In this document: positions 31,406 to 43,770 of the stretch, one piece after another | Layout of the letters: every line of letters begins with the position of its first letter | Position numbering within the stretch: the stretch's first letter is position 1 | Origin: Magicicada septendecula | Lineage: Eukaryota; Arthropoda; Insecta; Hemiptera; Cicadidae | Direction of reading: 5' to 3' | Length of the DNA: 64,000 nt | NCBI GenBank assembly: GCA_034769895.1 | Contig: CM068370.1 | Span: 43,016,844 to 43,080,843 of the forward strand | Made by a program: the position numbers and the translations under genes | Notes under the pieces: generated by a model | The model's input: only the letters and a program-made list of their open reading frames with translations | Database searches by the model: none | What the model was told of the DNA's origin: nothing

Positions 31406-32993
31406 TGTGACGATTTAAATAAAAGAAATAATCAAGAGAATAAAAATTTTTAAAAATTAAGGTTGCGAGCTCTTAAGCCATTTAAATCTCACTGTATTAA
31501 TATAAAATACCTGTATGTACTCAGTATGAGAGGAAGCAGTAATTAATTAGTTATAAGATACTCTAATAAAAAGATAAATTGTAAAGCGTTATTAATATCG
31601 TATTTAACCCTTTGCTTGTAAGCAGGCGCTGTCCTGTTGATTCCAGACTCGACATGCTTTCAGAGTCTTGTGTGAGTTAGAATAAGATAAAAAATTAATG
31701 TTAATAATTAAAAAACTGAAGACATAGATAGTCGCTAAAACAACTGATTTAAATTATGTATATTTGTTTAGGGATAGTTTGTATAAATAAAAAATGTTAA
31801 CTTAAATATAGTTAGGAACTATATTCTCGCGCGGAAATTGGCCCACTAACTTTTGCCCAGTACCAGGCGAAGGGAGCGGAATCTCTCTCTCTTGCAATGG
31901 TGACTTCGTACAGTATAGACGTAGGAGCTGTGCGCTTAAAATATGTTAACGATATTTTGTCTCACCTTAAGAAGGTGTACCAGATGTAGTTGTTTAAAAC
32001 ATCTGGATGGGTTAAGTAATATAGTCATGTAAATAGACAAGAAATTAAAGTAAAGTAAAAAATCGAGACGTAAAAAAAAAGGAGTGTAACACAAGATGAC
32101 TTAGTGCTTCGACAAATAACAACAATTCCAAAGTCATACCAGAAGATGTGAACTATCAGAAGCCACAAACTCTACTGCACGTGACAGAATATGCAGATCA
32201 GGACATCAGGGACTCTACAAGATCATCGCAGATATCTACACGACATATTGTTCAACCTGCGAACTTTGGAGCCCTTTTCTGATGAAGACCAGACCGAGAT
32301 GACGACGTAGCTGTTCCTGTTTCCCAAGACGGATACCCCCAGGACGAGTCTTCTGCATACCAATTAAAAGGTGACTCGATAGCCTGTCTATCGAGGGTTA
32401 CTAATATTTGTCACACAACACATCTTGAAAGAGACTTTTCAGAAACTATTAACTTTGTAAAGACTTATAAATTAAATCTAAGAATTTCATGTAACTATTC
32501 TAACTTCATACGTTGTAACAGTTTATATGCTAATGTAGAGCATTATAATTCAAGCAATAATACCATTCTTCAAATGGTTGAATAAAAGAAAGTCTTGCAA
32601 GCTAATATCATGAAATGAGTATAATTAAAAGTTTTAATTACAGAAATACAGAAAGTTGACCCGGATCCGAGGTATAGCTATATAAAATCAAGTTTGATCT
32701 CAAAGTCTAAAGAAACCTTTCAAATAACTTAATAATTGAATTAGTAATGTCATGGGATCTGTCAGTATATGTTTTTAAATGTTAAATAAAAGAGAAGTCT
32801 TCCTGTTACACACATATGAGGAGTGCTTAAATCAATTGTATACCTTGCCATTGTTTCCTTACACAGTTAGTGAGTAATTTGTGATATTAATTATTTGTGA
32901 TCAATTCTGTTACAACGTAGGCAGCCCATCTAATTAACGGAGTTTAATTACGAGGGGTTCCCTGGATTTGTAACGCGTAAAAAAGCAGTTACA
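31406..32993 (+). repeat. 5' LTR of the young gypsy element
   Basis: It is 1588 bp and nearly identical to the 3' LTR. I see T/C at about 31552, G/A near 32115 (CTTCGACAAA versus CTTCAACAAA), C/T near 32570 and a changed last 12 bases (AAAAGCAGTTACA versus AAAGATGTTACA). AATAAA-type signals occur at about 32580 and 32786. No tRNA primer-binding site starting TGG is present just after the LTR (GAGCTGCGCCACTCTG). Confidence 0.95.
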
Positions 32994-34120
32994 GAGCTGC
33001 GCCACTCTGCTTACTTGTAAAAAAAAATAAAAGGGTAATTGTTTACAGAGTGTCACAAAAGGGTGTCACTATGCTAAATTTTATAAAGGTGTTTTAAGCA
33101 AACAAAATTGCGTCATTCAAAAAATAAAGGAAACAAAGGAAAGAGTTTTAATTGTGTATATAGTGTCAAAAACAAAATTGCATTCACTATGCGTGGATAA
33201 ATTGTAAGATCAATAACTAAATATATAATATTGATATATGCACTCAGAAAGTTACTTTAATAAACGTAATGTTCAAAACATATTTAATACACTATTAAAT
33301 AACGTAATATGTATTAAGTTACGTAGATGGTAGTATGTATAAGTAAAATATCCTTAGCGTCATACAATGCATGTAGCTTTTGCATTCTATAGGCCAGTAG
33401 GAACCTGCATAATTCGATATAAGTACTTGCATACATGAATTGTGACCAAGCATAACAATTTTGGTCAACCGAGCAATCTATAACAGGTTTGTTTACGACA
33501 ATCTATAACCTGTTGTTTCCTGAATCATTCTGCACAGTGTATGTCCAACTATCTAGCTTACATACACTAGAATGTGTTATAAAAAAAAAATTAATTAAAA
33601 ATAACTTTGTTAATAATAAAGTATGTAATGTAGACCAAGGTAATTAAGTAGAACTTCGTGATTTAAAACTTGTGAACAAAATAAGTATTTATTTAATTGA
33701 GGAAAGTTTATGAATGAACGGAGTAAAAGTGTTGTCTAAGCGGAATAATAATAATAAGAAATAGATTGCGCTCCCCTTCTCACGTGTTTATACCGGTTTA
33801 GAGTACGTATACAGTAGTTGTATTATTCAGTCGCTTTGTGTGGAGAACAATAAGAGAAAAACCCCCTCTCTCGCTGACACGCTCACCCTCCTTTGTTAAC
33901 TAAATATGTAGGCCACCCTCTGACCTACATTCCAGTAAACAGCTGATCGGCTATTTAACATTGAAAGATATGTGTGTGTGATTTCTGTCTCTCCCTTAGA
34001 AGAGAAATTGTTCTTTTCTAATTTGTAAATTGATTACTTATGAATTTAATATATGTATATGTAATATATGTGTAATGTACTAGTATTAATTTTAAGTACG
34101 TGCTAATGTGTTAGAACAAA
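32994..34120 (+). other. Leader (5' untranslated region) of the young gypsy element
   Basis: About 1.1 kb of AT-rich non-coding sequence lies between the 5' LTR and the gag ATG. It should hold the packaging signal and primer site; neither was identified. A short inverted CAGAG...CTCTG lies at the LTR junction. Confidence 0.7.
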
Positions 34121-35611
34121 ATGGCCCAATTTAACCCGGATTTGTTATTAAAAGACGAGCTGTCTTACGAAGCCCTTTTGCGTGGACTACCCCATGCTGA
34201 TGTAACAGTCGCGGAATTACGAAGGTCAATTCGCGAATGTGTATTTGATGCGCCCTTGCAATTAAACAATCTAAGCCAACTCGATTATGAAAGCGAGAAA
34301 GAAATTTGTAATGCCAAGTATAGTGAACTATACTTATTGTCTCAAACACTCCAAGACGAGAAATCTCCGGCAAAAATTTTGCGGACTACCCAGAGAATAG
34401 AGCATTTAACCAGGCGAATAAAAAATTTGTCGATCTGGCCGAATCTCACAGAAATACCCGTTGATGTACAAAAGCTAGCAGACGAAGCTCTACGCCGCTT
34501 ACCTTCAATTATTAACGACCTAAGACGAAAATTCGACTCATTCAGGATGGACGAAATAGAGAAATCATTAATGAAATTACACATCTCCCCAGTACAATCC
34601 CCCACCACTGGTTTACCTCCGCCTAACTCGGATCGGAACTCACCTATCGTATCGCAAGTGCAAGCGAACCCAGAACAAAAAACTGATACAGATGTAAATG
34701 TCCCTCCTCCCGAGCATTTTCAGTTTCGTCCCGGAAATAATGAATTGACCAACACCCCCAATGAATCTAATCACCCTCATCGAGGAATTACCCCTATGAA
34801 CTATAACGCAGATCTATACGGAAAAATGACTCACCCTGTGGAGAAGATTTTATCCGAAATCCCTTATACAGATGGTTTAAATGTTTCCAAGTTACTAACA
34901 TTTATTAGTTATCTTCTTCAGATAAAGGATCTACAGCTGCTGAATGACTGGCAAATTTTACAAGTTCTGTTACCAAAGTGTAAACCCCCGTTAAGAAATC
35001 GTGTGCTAGAAGCCCTAACCTCTACTTTCCCAGTAGAAGAGCTACATAGCTCTTTAATAAAATACTTTATTCCCACCGGCATCAATGAGGAAATAAAAAG
35101 GAAGACAGTACTCCGAGTACAAGGACATCAGGAGAGATTAGCTCACTACATCTCCGATATTAGGGAGTCCTCTCGACTACTACGTGTAAGCTGGAATGAA
35201 ACACAACTGGTGGATACCATTTTAATAGGAGTGTCACCCGACGAAAGATCTCGACTATCATTGATGAATAGACCCAATACTATTGCTGATCTAGAACAGT
35301 GCAGTATCCATTCTTCAAATGTATGGTACTCAGATCAAAATAGGGAAGCAATGAAAACCTATGGAACTAATAGACATCAATTGCGAGCACTACTGCCTGA
35401 TGTAACAACCTCGTATGATAGACAAGTTTCTAGCAGACCTCACCATGTGCGCAAAGCTGGTAAGTTAACTGTAAACCCAGATAAAGCGGAAACCAAGTAC
35501 CCACCTCGCAGAAAACCCACCTGTTATAATTGTGGCAAATATGGGCACATAAGAAGAGAGTGCAAAAGTAAGCCATTGGAACGGAATAACCCCAATTCAA
35601 AAAACATGTAA
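34121..35611 (+). CDS. gag: Gypsy Gag polyprotein with one CCHC zinc knuckle
   Basis: An intact 496-aa ORF from ATG 34121. It forms the virus-like particle that packages element RNA in the cytoplasm. The N-terminal 160 residues are helical and charged (matrix-like). A Pro-rich linker follows at about 160-225 (SPVQSPTTGLPPPNSDRNSP, then VPPPEHFQFRPGNN). A capsid-like part follows with VEKILSEIPYTDGLNVSKLL and VLRVQGHQERLAHYISDIRE. Residues 468-481 are a zinc knuckle CYNCGKYGHIRREC (CX2CX4HX4C) in a basic tail. The stop at 35609-35611 separates it from pol, which lies in another frame after about 100 bp with several stops, so readthrough or simple frameshifting to pol is not evident. Confidence 0.93.
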   Translation: MAQFNPDLLLKDELSYEALLRGLPHADVTVAELRRSIRECVFDAPLQLNNLSQLDYESEKEICNAKYSELYLLSQTLQDEKSPAKILRTTQRIEHLTRRIKNLSIWPNLTEIPVDVQKLADEALRRLPSIINDLRRKFDSFRMDEIEKSLMKLHISPVQSPTTGLPPPNSDRNSPIVSQVQANPEQKTDTDVNVPPPEHFQFRPGNNELTNTPNESNHPHRGITPMNYNADLYGKMTHPVEKILSEIPYTDGLNVSKLLTFISYLLQIKDLQLLNDWQILQVLLPKCKPPLRNRVLEALTSTFPVEELHSSLIKYFIPTGINEEIKRKTVLRVQGHQERLAHYISDIRESSRLLRVSWNETQLVDTILIGVSPDERSRLSLMNRPNTIADLEQCSIHSSNVWYSDQNREAMKTYGTNRHQLRALLPDVTTSYDRQVSSRPHHVRKAGKLTVNPDKAETKYPPRRKPTCYNCGKYGHIRRECKSKPLERNNPNSKNM

Positions 35612-35712
35612 GGCAGGGAGACCCGAAAACCTGTGTCTTCCGCAGCTACTCAAAATTAGGTAAACTAAAAGAAACCAGTAATAATAATAAGAATGAATTA
35701 TTCTGTAACCAA

Positions 35713-38700
35713 GTGAAAAACAAAAAAGGTGCGAAAGAAATCGACCCCTATGTGCGAGAATTTCGTGAAAAGTGTAATGCGATTAATAGATGTAAATGGA
35801 AAAAAAATTTACTACCATTAATACGAGTCGACTTAGGCGTTACATCCCCCATCGCCTTAATTGATTCGGGATCTAGTAGAAACTTTAATCAGCCAAGAAT
35901 TAGCGGACATGTTAACTAAACATCATCTAGTAAAACGGAACCAACCTGTGAATATAAAGTGTGCTACCGCTGATAAACGTAAAATAAATATAAACCTGAG
36001 CATTACCGTTAAGGTTAAAATAAAAAACCTAAGTTGGATATTTACAATGTTAGTATGTAAAGAATTAGGACCTGATTTAATATTAGGTGCAGATTTTATT
36101 AGTAAGACAGGAATGATTCTTGACATCTACGAGCGAGAATTTTATTTCAGATTTGACCGTGCAAGAAAACATAAATTTGATAGTAATGAAGATAAACGTT
36201 GTTCATCTACTGCACATGTAATACACCAAGATACAGATTTATCTCACCTAGAACGAAGAGATAGAGTCAAAATAGTAAAACTAATAAAAGAATTTTCCTC
36301 GGTTCTTACACCAAAACTAGGACTGACGGACCTAATAGAGTATAAAATTAATCTGAGTGATCAGAAAGTAATACGACTACCCCCGTACAAGTTGTCGCCC
36401 CCCAAGATGGAAGTCATGCGAAACCATATCAATAAGTTATTGGATCAAGGAGTCATAGAACCCTCTACATCCCCATATTCTTCACCCTCCTTTTTAGTAC
36501 CTAAAGGACCAGATAAACACCGACTAGTTGTAGACTACAGGCAATTAAATAAAAGAATAGAATTTGAATCAATCCCTCTTCCAGACATCCATAGTGCGTT
36601 TCATTATTTTACTAAAGCAATGGTTTTTACGGTAATGGATCTAAATCAAGCTTTTCACCAAATACCTCTTTCAGAAGAATCCAAACGTCTAACCGCGTTT
36701 GCAGTTCCTTTTAACTTGTACCAATTTACTAGGGTACCCTTTGGAATATCTCAAGGAAGTTCCATATGTAGTAGACTATTGGAGAAGATATTTCACGACA
36801 TTAAATTTAAATATGTGTACCACTATTTGGACGACATCGTAATATACAGTGAATCAATGGAACAACATCTCAGACATTTGCGTGAAGTGTTATCTCGTTT
36901 ACTAAGAGCAGGATTAACGGTGAACCCAAATAAGGTAAGTTTTGCTGTCCCTCAGTTTTCTTTCTTAGGACACATAGTGAAAGCGAATGGAAAGGTAAGC
37001 ATTGACCCCGAACGTACCCGTGCTATTAGAGAATTTGCACCCCCACGAGATGCAAAAGGTATAGCCCGATTTTTAGGTATGGTGAATTATTTCCACAAAT
37101 ACATTCCCCATCTTGCCGAAATAGCAGCACCCCTAAACTCCTTACGAAAGAAGGGAACAAAGTTCGAATGGAGCTCAATACATCAAAACGCGTTTGAGCA
37201 ACTTCAAGAAAGCATTATATCTCCCCCAGTTTTGCAATTAGCTGATTTCACAAAACCATTCGTCGTGCAAACCGACAGTTCCAGTGTAGCGTTAGGTGCA
37301 GTGATATACCAAGAGATAGATAACTGTAGACTACCAATTAGTTATGCATCACGAACACTGAGCGATCAAGAAAGAAAGTATTCTGCGTATGAATTGGAAT
37401 GTTTAGCAATTGTTTTTGCATTCGAAAAGTTTAAACCCTTCCTAGAACATAAGGAATTTCTTTTAGAAACCGACAATCAGGCGTTATCATGGTTATTGAA
37501 TCACCCTAAACAATTAGGACGAATTGGCAGATGGATATTGAAATTAAACTGCTACAAATTCAGAGTGCAGCATATTAAAGGTACTCAAAATGTAGTCGCC
37601 GATACCCTGTCCCGTATGTTCCAGTCACCCACTAAAACTTCCGAAAACGTAGTGAAGCCGGAAATAGCAAGTGCGAACGCCGTAATTACTGAATTCCCCC
37701 TTGCCTTTACTAACATTGCCCTATATCAACAACAAGACCCCTTACTGAAGCCTATTATAGAACAACTTACCCAAGGTATTAAATCCGAGAAGTACGTATT
37801 GAGTAAGAATGTACTGTGTCTCAAAATAAGAGACGGAAAGGAATTAAGAATAATAGCCCCGGATGTAATTAAGCCCATGCTAATGGAATACTTCCGTTCA
37901 TCTACCATAGGAGCCCATATGGGAATCAATAAGACGATACATCGTATTCGAAAGGAATATCATTGGAACAATATGAACTGCGAAATAGCTACCTTCGTAA
38001 AGAAATGTTCATTATGCGCCCTTAGCAAACCCGCCAGAAATACTCAAGTAAGCCAATTGATATCAGAAATCCCAAAGACCCCTTTTTCGAAACTTTATCT
38101 AGATTTCTCAGGTCCGTATCCACGATCCAAATCAGGAAATACCATGTTACTGATATGTGTAGATTCGTTCACCAAATTTGTTTGGATGTATCCCATGCGA
38201 CGAGCATTAGCGTCGACAACAGTTAAAATACTACAGATTATTTAAAGATTACGGTACTCCAGTACGTATAGTATCTGATAACGGCCCGCAGTTTGAAGCA
38301 AAAGAATTTAGGAATATGTGTTTCAAGTTAGGGATAGACCATATAACCACTACAGAGTATCGACCGCAAGGCAATATTGCTGAAAGGTATCTACGAAACC
38401 TCAAATCTGCGCTAATAGCCTATCATGCGAACGATCACACTTCATGGGACCAAAATCTATCCTGGATTCAATACGCTTTTAATTCAGCTTACCACGAAGG
38501 TCACAAGTCGACCCCGTTCGAGTTACTATACAAGTATCGACCAAACCACCCTTTGTCCACAAGATGGAATATACACGATCTGCTGCCTCCGCAAATAACG
38601 GATAAGCAGATAAAGCGAATATGGAACAAAGCCCGCTCTAACTTGAGAGCAAGCTTGGAAAATCCAGAAGATACCACGAGAAAGGTAATCATAGCAACTC

Positions 38701-38917
38701 AGTCAGGTACCAAGTACGTGACTTAGTAATGTACAAGACTCACCCCATTAGTAGTGCGATTGATAAGACCACCTCGAAACTATCATTCAGATGGTGTGGC
38801 CCTTACCAAATCCAAAAGTACCTAACTCCAGTTACAGTAGCCCTGTGCGAACCTGCAACTCAGAAATATGTGCGGAGAACGCATATTTCGCAACTAAAGT
38901 TGTATAAGAAGAAGTGA
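35713..38917 (+). pseudogene. pol: Gypsy Pol (PR-RT-RNaseH-IN), with three disruptions
   Basis: Order: aspartic protease (ALIDSGSS near 35850-35880, then DLILGADFISKTGMIL); reverse transcriptase (RLVVDYRQLNKRIEFESI, FTRVPFGISQGSSICSRL, catalytic YHYLDDIVIYS near 36820-36852); RNase H (VVQTDSSSVALGAVIYQE, then YELECLAI and LLETDNQALSWLL); integrase zinc domain (GAHMGINKTIHRI...KKCSLCAL); core D (KLYLDFSGPYP), D (IVSDNGPQFEA) and E (AERYLRNLKSAL); and a C-terminal part ending ISQLKLYKKK. A frameshift lies near 35870-35885 in the protease just after DSG. Another lies at about 38245 between the first and second integrase Asp. A TAG follows at 38724-38726. Since the LTRs are almost identical, these lesions are very recent, or some represent recoding or sequencing error. 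Confidence 0.93.
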
Positions 38918-39484
38918 GGGTATAGTATAACCCAAAAAAGAAAAGGGAATACTAGGCAGTAAAGAAAATTATATTTCTGAATCCATGTAAAAAAATGTAA
39001 AACGTAGAGTTTGGAAACGAGGCCTGATCAACCTGAGTTCCAGTTCTGCGAAGCATGCATTAATGAATAATCATTAACTAGATGGGTACTAACACTCATT
39101 AACTACATGAGTTATATAGGACTCACAGAAGAAAAGATAGAATTCTAAATAGTAAAGATTTAGAAAGTTACTCTACAGAAGAGAGAGTAAGACAAACAGA
39201 AAAACCGGTAGTAAAATTAAGTGATAGAGATAAGAAAAAGTTTTGTGTTTTAATTGTGTAAATATTTAGTGTAAATAGTATGTAAAAAAAAAAAAGGTAG
39301 TTCATAAGAATATAAAGTGTACTGTGTTGTAACTATAGGTAATAACTATGTGGACAACGTTGTAAAGTGTACAACAACTATGTGAAAGAAATTACACACA
39401 CTAACCCCATTCAATATCCCAGTCCCCAATAGTGAGTTAGACTCAAAAGTCTTAACCGTAGCGTGCAATTTAAGCGGTGGAGTA
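38918..39484 (+). other. 3' non-coding region of the young gypsy element
   Basis: It holds no env-like ORF. The last bases AAGCGGTGGAGTA directly before the LTR TGTGAC serve as the probable polypurine tract. Confidence 0.7.
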
Positions 39485-41071
39485 TGTGACGATTTAAATA
39501 AAAGAAATAATCAAGAGAATAAAAATTTTTAAAAATTAAGGTTGCGAGCTCTTAAGCCATTTAAATCTCACTGTATTAATATAAAATACCTGTATGTACT
39601 CAGTATGAGAGGAAGCAGTAATTAATTAGTCATAAGATACTCTAATAAAAAGATAAATTGTAAAGCGTTATTAATATCGTATTTAACCCTTTGCTTGTAA
39701 GCAGGCGCTGTCCTGTTGATTCCAGACTCGACATGCTTTCAGAGTCTTGTGTGAGTTAGAATAAGATAAAAAATTAATGTTAATAATTAAAAAACTGAAG
39801 ACATAGATAGTCGCTAAAACAACTGATTTAAATTATGTATATTTGTTTAGGGATAGTTTGTATAAATAAAAAATGTTAACTTAAATATAGTTAGGAACTA
39901 TATTCTCGCGCGGAAATTGGCCCACTAACTTTTGCCCAGTACCAGGCGAAGGGAGCGGAATCTCTCTCTCTTGCAATGGTGACTTCGTACAGTATAGACG
40001 TAGGAGCTGTGCGCTTAAAATATGTTAACGATATTTTGTCTCACCTTAAGAAGGTGTACCAGATGTAGTTGTTTAAAACATCTGGATGGGTTAAGTAATA
40101 TAGTCATGTAAATAGACAAGAAATTAAAGTAAAGTAAAAAATCGAGACGTAAAAAAAAAGGAGTGTAACACAAGATGACTTAGTGCTTCAACAAATAACA
40201 ACAATTCCAAAGTCATACCAGAAGATGTGAACTATCAGAAGCCACAAACTCTACTGCACGTGACAGAATATGCAGATCAGGACATCAGGGACTCTACAAG
40301 ATCATCGCAGATATCTACACGACATATTGTTCAACCTGCGAACTTTGGAGCCCTTTTCTGATGAAGACCAGACCGAGATGACGACGTAGCTGTTCCTGTT
40401 TCCCAAGACGGATACCCCCAGGACGAGTCTTCTGCATACCAATTAAAAGGTGACTCGATAGCCTGTCTATCGAGGGTTACTAATATTTGTCACACAACAC
40501 ATCTTGAAAGAGACTTTTCAGAAACTATTAACTTTGTAAAGACTTATAAATTAAATCTAAGAATTTCATGTAACTATTCTAACTTCATACGTTGTAACAG
40601 TTTATATGCTAATGTAGAGCATTATAATTCAAGCAATAATACCATTCTTTAAATGGTTGAATAAAAGAAAGTCTTGCAAGCTAATATCATGAAATGAGTA
40701 TAATTAAAAGTTTTAATTACAGAAATACAGAAAGTTGACCCGGATCCGAGGTATAGCTATATAAAATCAAGTTTGATCTCAAAGTCTAAAGAAACCTTTC
40801 AAATAACTTAATAATTGAATTAGTAATGTCATGGGATCTGTCAGTATATGTTTTTAAATGTTAAATAAAAGAGAAGTCTTCCTGTTACACACATATGAGG
40901 AGTGCTTAAATCAATTGTATACCTTGCCATTGTTTCCTTACACAGTTAGTGAGTAATTTGTGATATTAATTATTTGTGATCAATTCTGTTACAACGTAGG
41001 CAGCCCATCTAATTAACGGAGTTTAATTACGAGGGGTTCCCTGGATTTGTAACGCGTAAAAAGATGTTACA
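39485..41071 (+). repeat. 3' LTR of the young gypsy element
   Basis: It is 1587 bp, from TGTGACGATTTAAAT to GATGTTACA, and is followed by the target duplication GGTT at 41072-41075. Transcription from an LTR of this kind would read out into the flanking older element in antisense. Confidence 0.95.
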
Positions 41072-41890
41072 GGTTCCTCTTGACCAGACCTTGTTTACTT
41101 CTTCTTCGGCCAATGCCACTTGCTTGATTGAATGGTTGGCAGACCCTGACATTTTAGTCATGCAAAGCTTTATCTTCTCTTGGCCAACCTTCAGGACTTT
41201 ATCTCTTAAGTCCACAACGAATCCGTAGGCATTCATAATGTCCATGCCAAGAATCACTTCATCAGCAATGTCTGCAACGAGCATTTGGTGGCTAAACTCG
41301 AGAAGACCCAGGCGTACACGTACGTCTACCTTTCCTAGCACCTTGACGGGGCTTCCAGTCACAGTCTGTATTGTAGAAGAGCTAATTTGAGGCCGTTGGT
41401 TGCTGATTAAGTCCGGGCGCACAATAGACACTGTTGCGCCCGTGTCAACTGTAAATGATGTTGGTTTACCTACCGCAAACCCATTAACAATCAGGTTTCC
41501 ACTGGTCTTATGTAGCATGGAAACTGTTTGCTGTTCTGAGGCTTTACTTCTCCAATTGGTGCGATCACTCTCTTCTCTCGGTATCTTCTACTCCCAACAG
41601 TCTACCTGTAGATGACCACGTTTTCCACAGTTGTAACATTTCGGTCTTCTGTCATTATCCGATCGTTCAAATCGTTGCGACTCTCATGAATTTCTGAATT
41701 GTTTGTCCGGCAACATTGTTTTATTGTTTTTCTGCACCAATCGTAACGGCAATGTGATACAGGGATCTTTTGACTGCAATGTGATGGCACAAACCCATTA
41801 ATGTAGCGGGACGCTGACTTGACAGCTTCAAATTCTAGGGCGTGGACAAGAGCTTCTGAGCTATTTCGGTGCCTTGCCATTCGTAACACT
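41072..41890 (-). pseudogene. Older gypsy element gag end and aspartic protease
   Basis: On the minus strand, a Gag-like fragment (41602-41889: MARHRNSSEALVHALEFEAV) leads to a zinc knuckle RPKCYNCGKRGHLQVDCWE at about 41590-41650. The retropepsin follows: TSFTVDTGATVSIVRPDLI (active-site DTGA), then VEVILGMDIMNAYGF-like (ADEVILGMDIMNAYGF). Frame changes separate the blocks. The protease continues across the young gypsy insertion into 31401-31099. Its orientation matches LTR D at 30405, so these are two halves of one disrupted element; its 5' LTR is not present, being lost at the junction with the Penelope element near 41925. Confidence 0.82.
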
Positions 41891-41924
41891 TGCTGAAGTT
41901 CATAATCTCCAGATTAGATCGAAA

Positions 41925-43550
41925 ATGCAGAACAATTTATACAAAAAGGACCATATAAAGAAATAAAATATGATTACACAAGTAAATTTCAAGCACAAAC
42001 AAAGAAATTGATAAAAAAGACAACATATTTAACAGAATGGCAAAAGAAACAATAAATAGAACATAATACTGAAGCTCCAAAATATAGATGTAAAATTAAG
42101 TTACATAAAAAAGAAATCCCATTAAGACCTATAGTATCATTTATAAATTCGCCAACGTACAAAATATCAAAAGAAATAAGTAGAAGAATCAAAATGGCAT
42201 ATGAAAAAGAAGAAATCCACAGCATAGAAAATAGCAAAAAGGTAATAGAAAGATTAAAAGAAATAACCATAACAAATTAGACAAAATTAATGTCATTAGA
42301 TATAAAAGATATGTACACCAACATACCAATAGCAAAAACAGTAGAAATAATAAAGAAAAACAAACTAAGTAATGTAGAATGGAAAAACGAAATAATAGAA
42401 GGATTAGAATTATGCCTAAGGCAAAACTACTTCAGATTTAACAACAAATTTTACATACAAGAAAATGGATCACCAATGGGATCACCGCTTTCACCATTAA
42501 TGGCAGAGATATTCATGAATAGCTTCGAAATCAAAATTTTAAAAGATGTAGATAAAGAAAGAAGAATTAAAAAATGGATCAGGTATGTAGATGACATACT
42601 AATAGTTTGGGAAGGTGAAGTAAATGAATTTCAAAAATTTACGGAAGAATTAAATAATATAGAAAAAACAATAAAATTTCAAGAAGAAATTGGAGGATTA
42701 GAAATTAATTTCCTGGATATTAATATAAAAATTGAAGATAACAAACTTAAATTCGATATATATAGGAAAGAAACATACTCAGATTTAATAATTCCACAAG
42801 AATCATATTATCCAGTCAATTAAATTATAAAATGGCAGAATTAAATTCATTTTACTATAGAGCTATAAATTATCTAGAAAATGAAGAACTCAAACAAAAA
42901 GAATTAAAGAAAATACAACTAATAGCAAAAAATAATAATTACAACTCTAAAATAATTAATGGAATAGTTAAGGAAATAGAGGGAAATAAAGAAATAGAAA
43001 AGAACAAAAAAGAAAAAATAAATGAAGAAAAGAAATATAAAGGAGCAATAACATACATAGGATATCAAACAAAAATGTTACAAAAATGCTTCGAAAAATA
43101 CGAAATACAGATAAGAATAAAGAAAACGAAAAATGTATTCGAATATATAAAAAATGCTAAAACAGAAGAAATTCCATTAACAGAAAAAAGCGGCGTATAC
43201 AAATTAAAATGTGGGGAATGTAATAAGATATATCTGGGCGAAACTGGAAGAAAATTTAAAATTCGAATGAATGAACATGCAAAAGGAGAAGGGGTTAGAA
43301 CAACGAACTCACTATATGCAAGACATTTCAATGAATCAGGCCATAAATTCATAAATCCAAATGAAATATGGAAATAATCAAAATAGAAAACAATCCGCAA
43401 AAAAGAAAACTAATAGAAGAACTAGAAATACTTAAAGTTAAAAAAGAAGATAAGAATAAATTAATGAATATAAAAGTGGATTTTACAAATGAAGAAATAT
43501 TTTATTATATATTAAAGAATAAACAAAAATAAATTAAAATAATAAGAATA
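41925..43550 (+). pseudogene. Penelope-like RT plus GIY-YIG endonuclease, broken
   Basis: Frames give EAPKYRCKIKLHKKEIPLRP and IVSFINSPTYKISKEISRRI (41930-42287, two stops). Then LDIKDMYTNIPIAKTVEII, ENGSPMGSPLSPLMAEIFM and WIRYVDDILIVWEG (RT catalytic YVDD) at 42290-42823, ending at a premature stop. The second large frame, 42832-43377, carries a Lys/Glu-rich linker and the endonuclease SGVYKLKCGECNKIYLGETG, then RKFKIRMNEHAK, that is GVY...IYLG with the conserved Arg and an expected Asn-containing tail SLYARHFNESGH. Coding similarity continues past 43377 in another frame to about 43531. RT and nuclease would act together in target-primed reverse transcription. Confidence 0.9.
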
Positions 43551-43732
43551 ACACACTAAAAATGAAGTCAGAAAGTAAAATATTACATGAAGAAATTAAC
43601 GGGAGATTCTTAAAACAATTTGACGGACGTTAGTAAAATGCCTAACGGAAAAATGTAGACAAAGTTCCCGTGAAGAGCGGCAGCAGCTAGAACCAATAAG
43701 AGGGGCGATGACATAAGGGGAGGGGCTTAAAG

Positions 43733-43770
43733 TATAAAAGCCTACAACGTACAGTTGACAGACGTTGTTT
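43733..43770 (+). promoter_or_regulatory. Penelope pLTR promoter: TATA box and initiator-like site
   Basis: AAGTATAAAAGCC gives a TATA box at 43733-43740, and TACAGTTGACAGACG starting about 25-30 bp downstream includes an ACAGTT initiator-like site. It lies just upstream of the hammerhead-like motif. Confidence 0.6.

Larger units (their letters stand above)
31406..41071 (+). mobile_element. Complete Ty3/gypsy retrotransposon, young, TSD GGTT
   Basis: It is 9666 bp with 5' LTR 31406-32993, 3' LTR 39485-41071, gag at 34121-35611 and pol at about 35713-38917. LTR ends are TGTGAC...GTTACA. GGTT precedes the element (31402-31405) and follows it (41072-41075). The two LTRs differ at only a handful of positions, implying recent insertion. 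No env-like ORF exists between pol and the 3' LTR. The insertion split the pol/protease region of an older gypsy element on the opposite strand. Confidence 0.95.

Noticed and set aside
38918..39484. Possible env gene of the gypsy element
   Set aside because: No ORF, signal peptide or membrane segment is present between pol and the 3' LTR.
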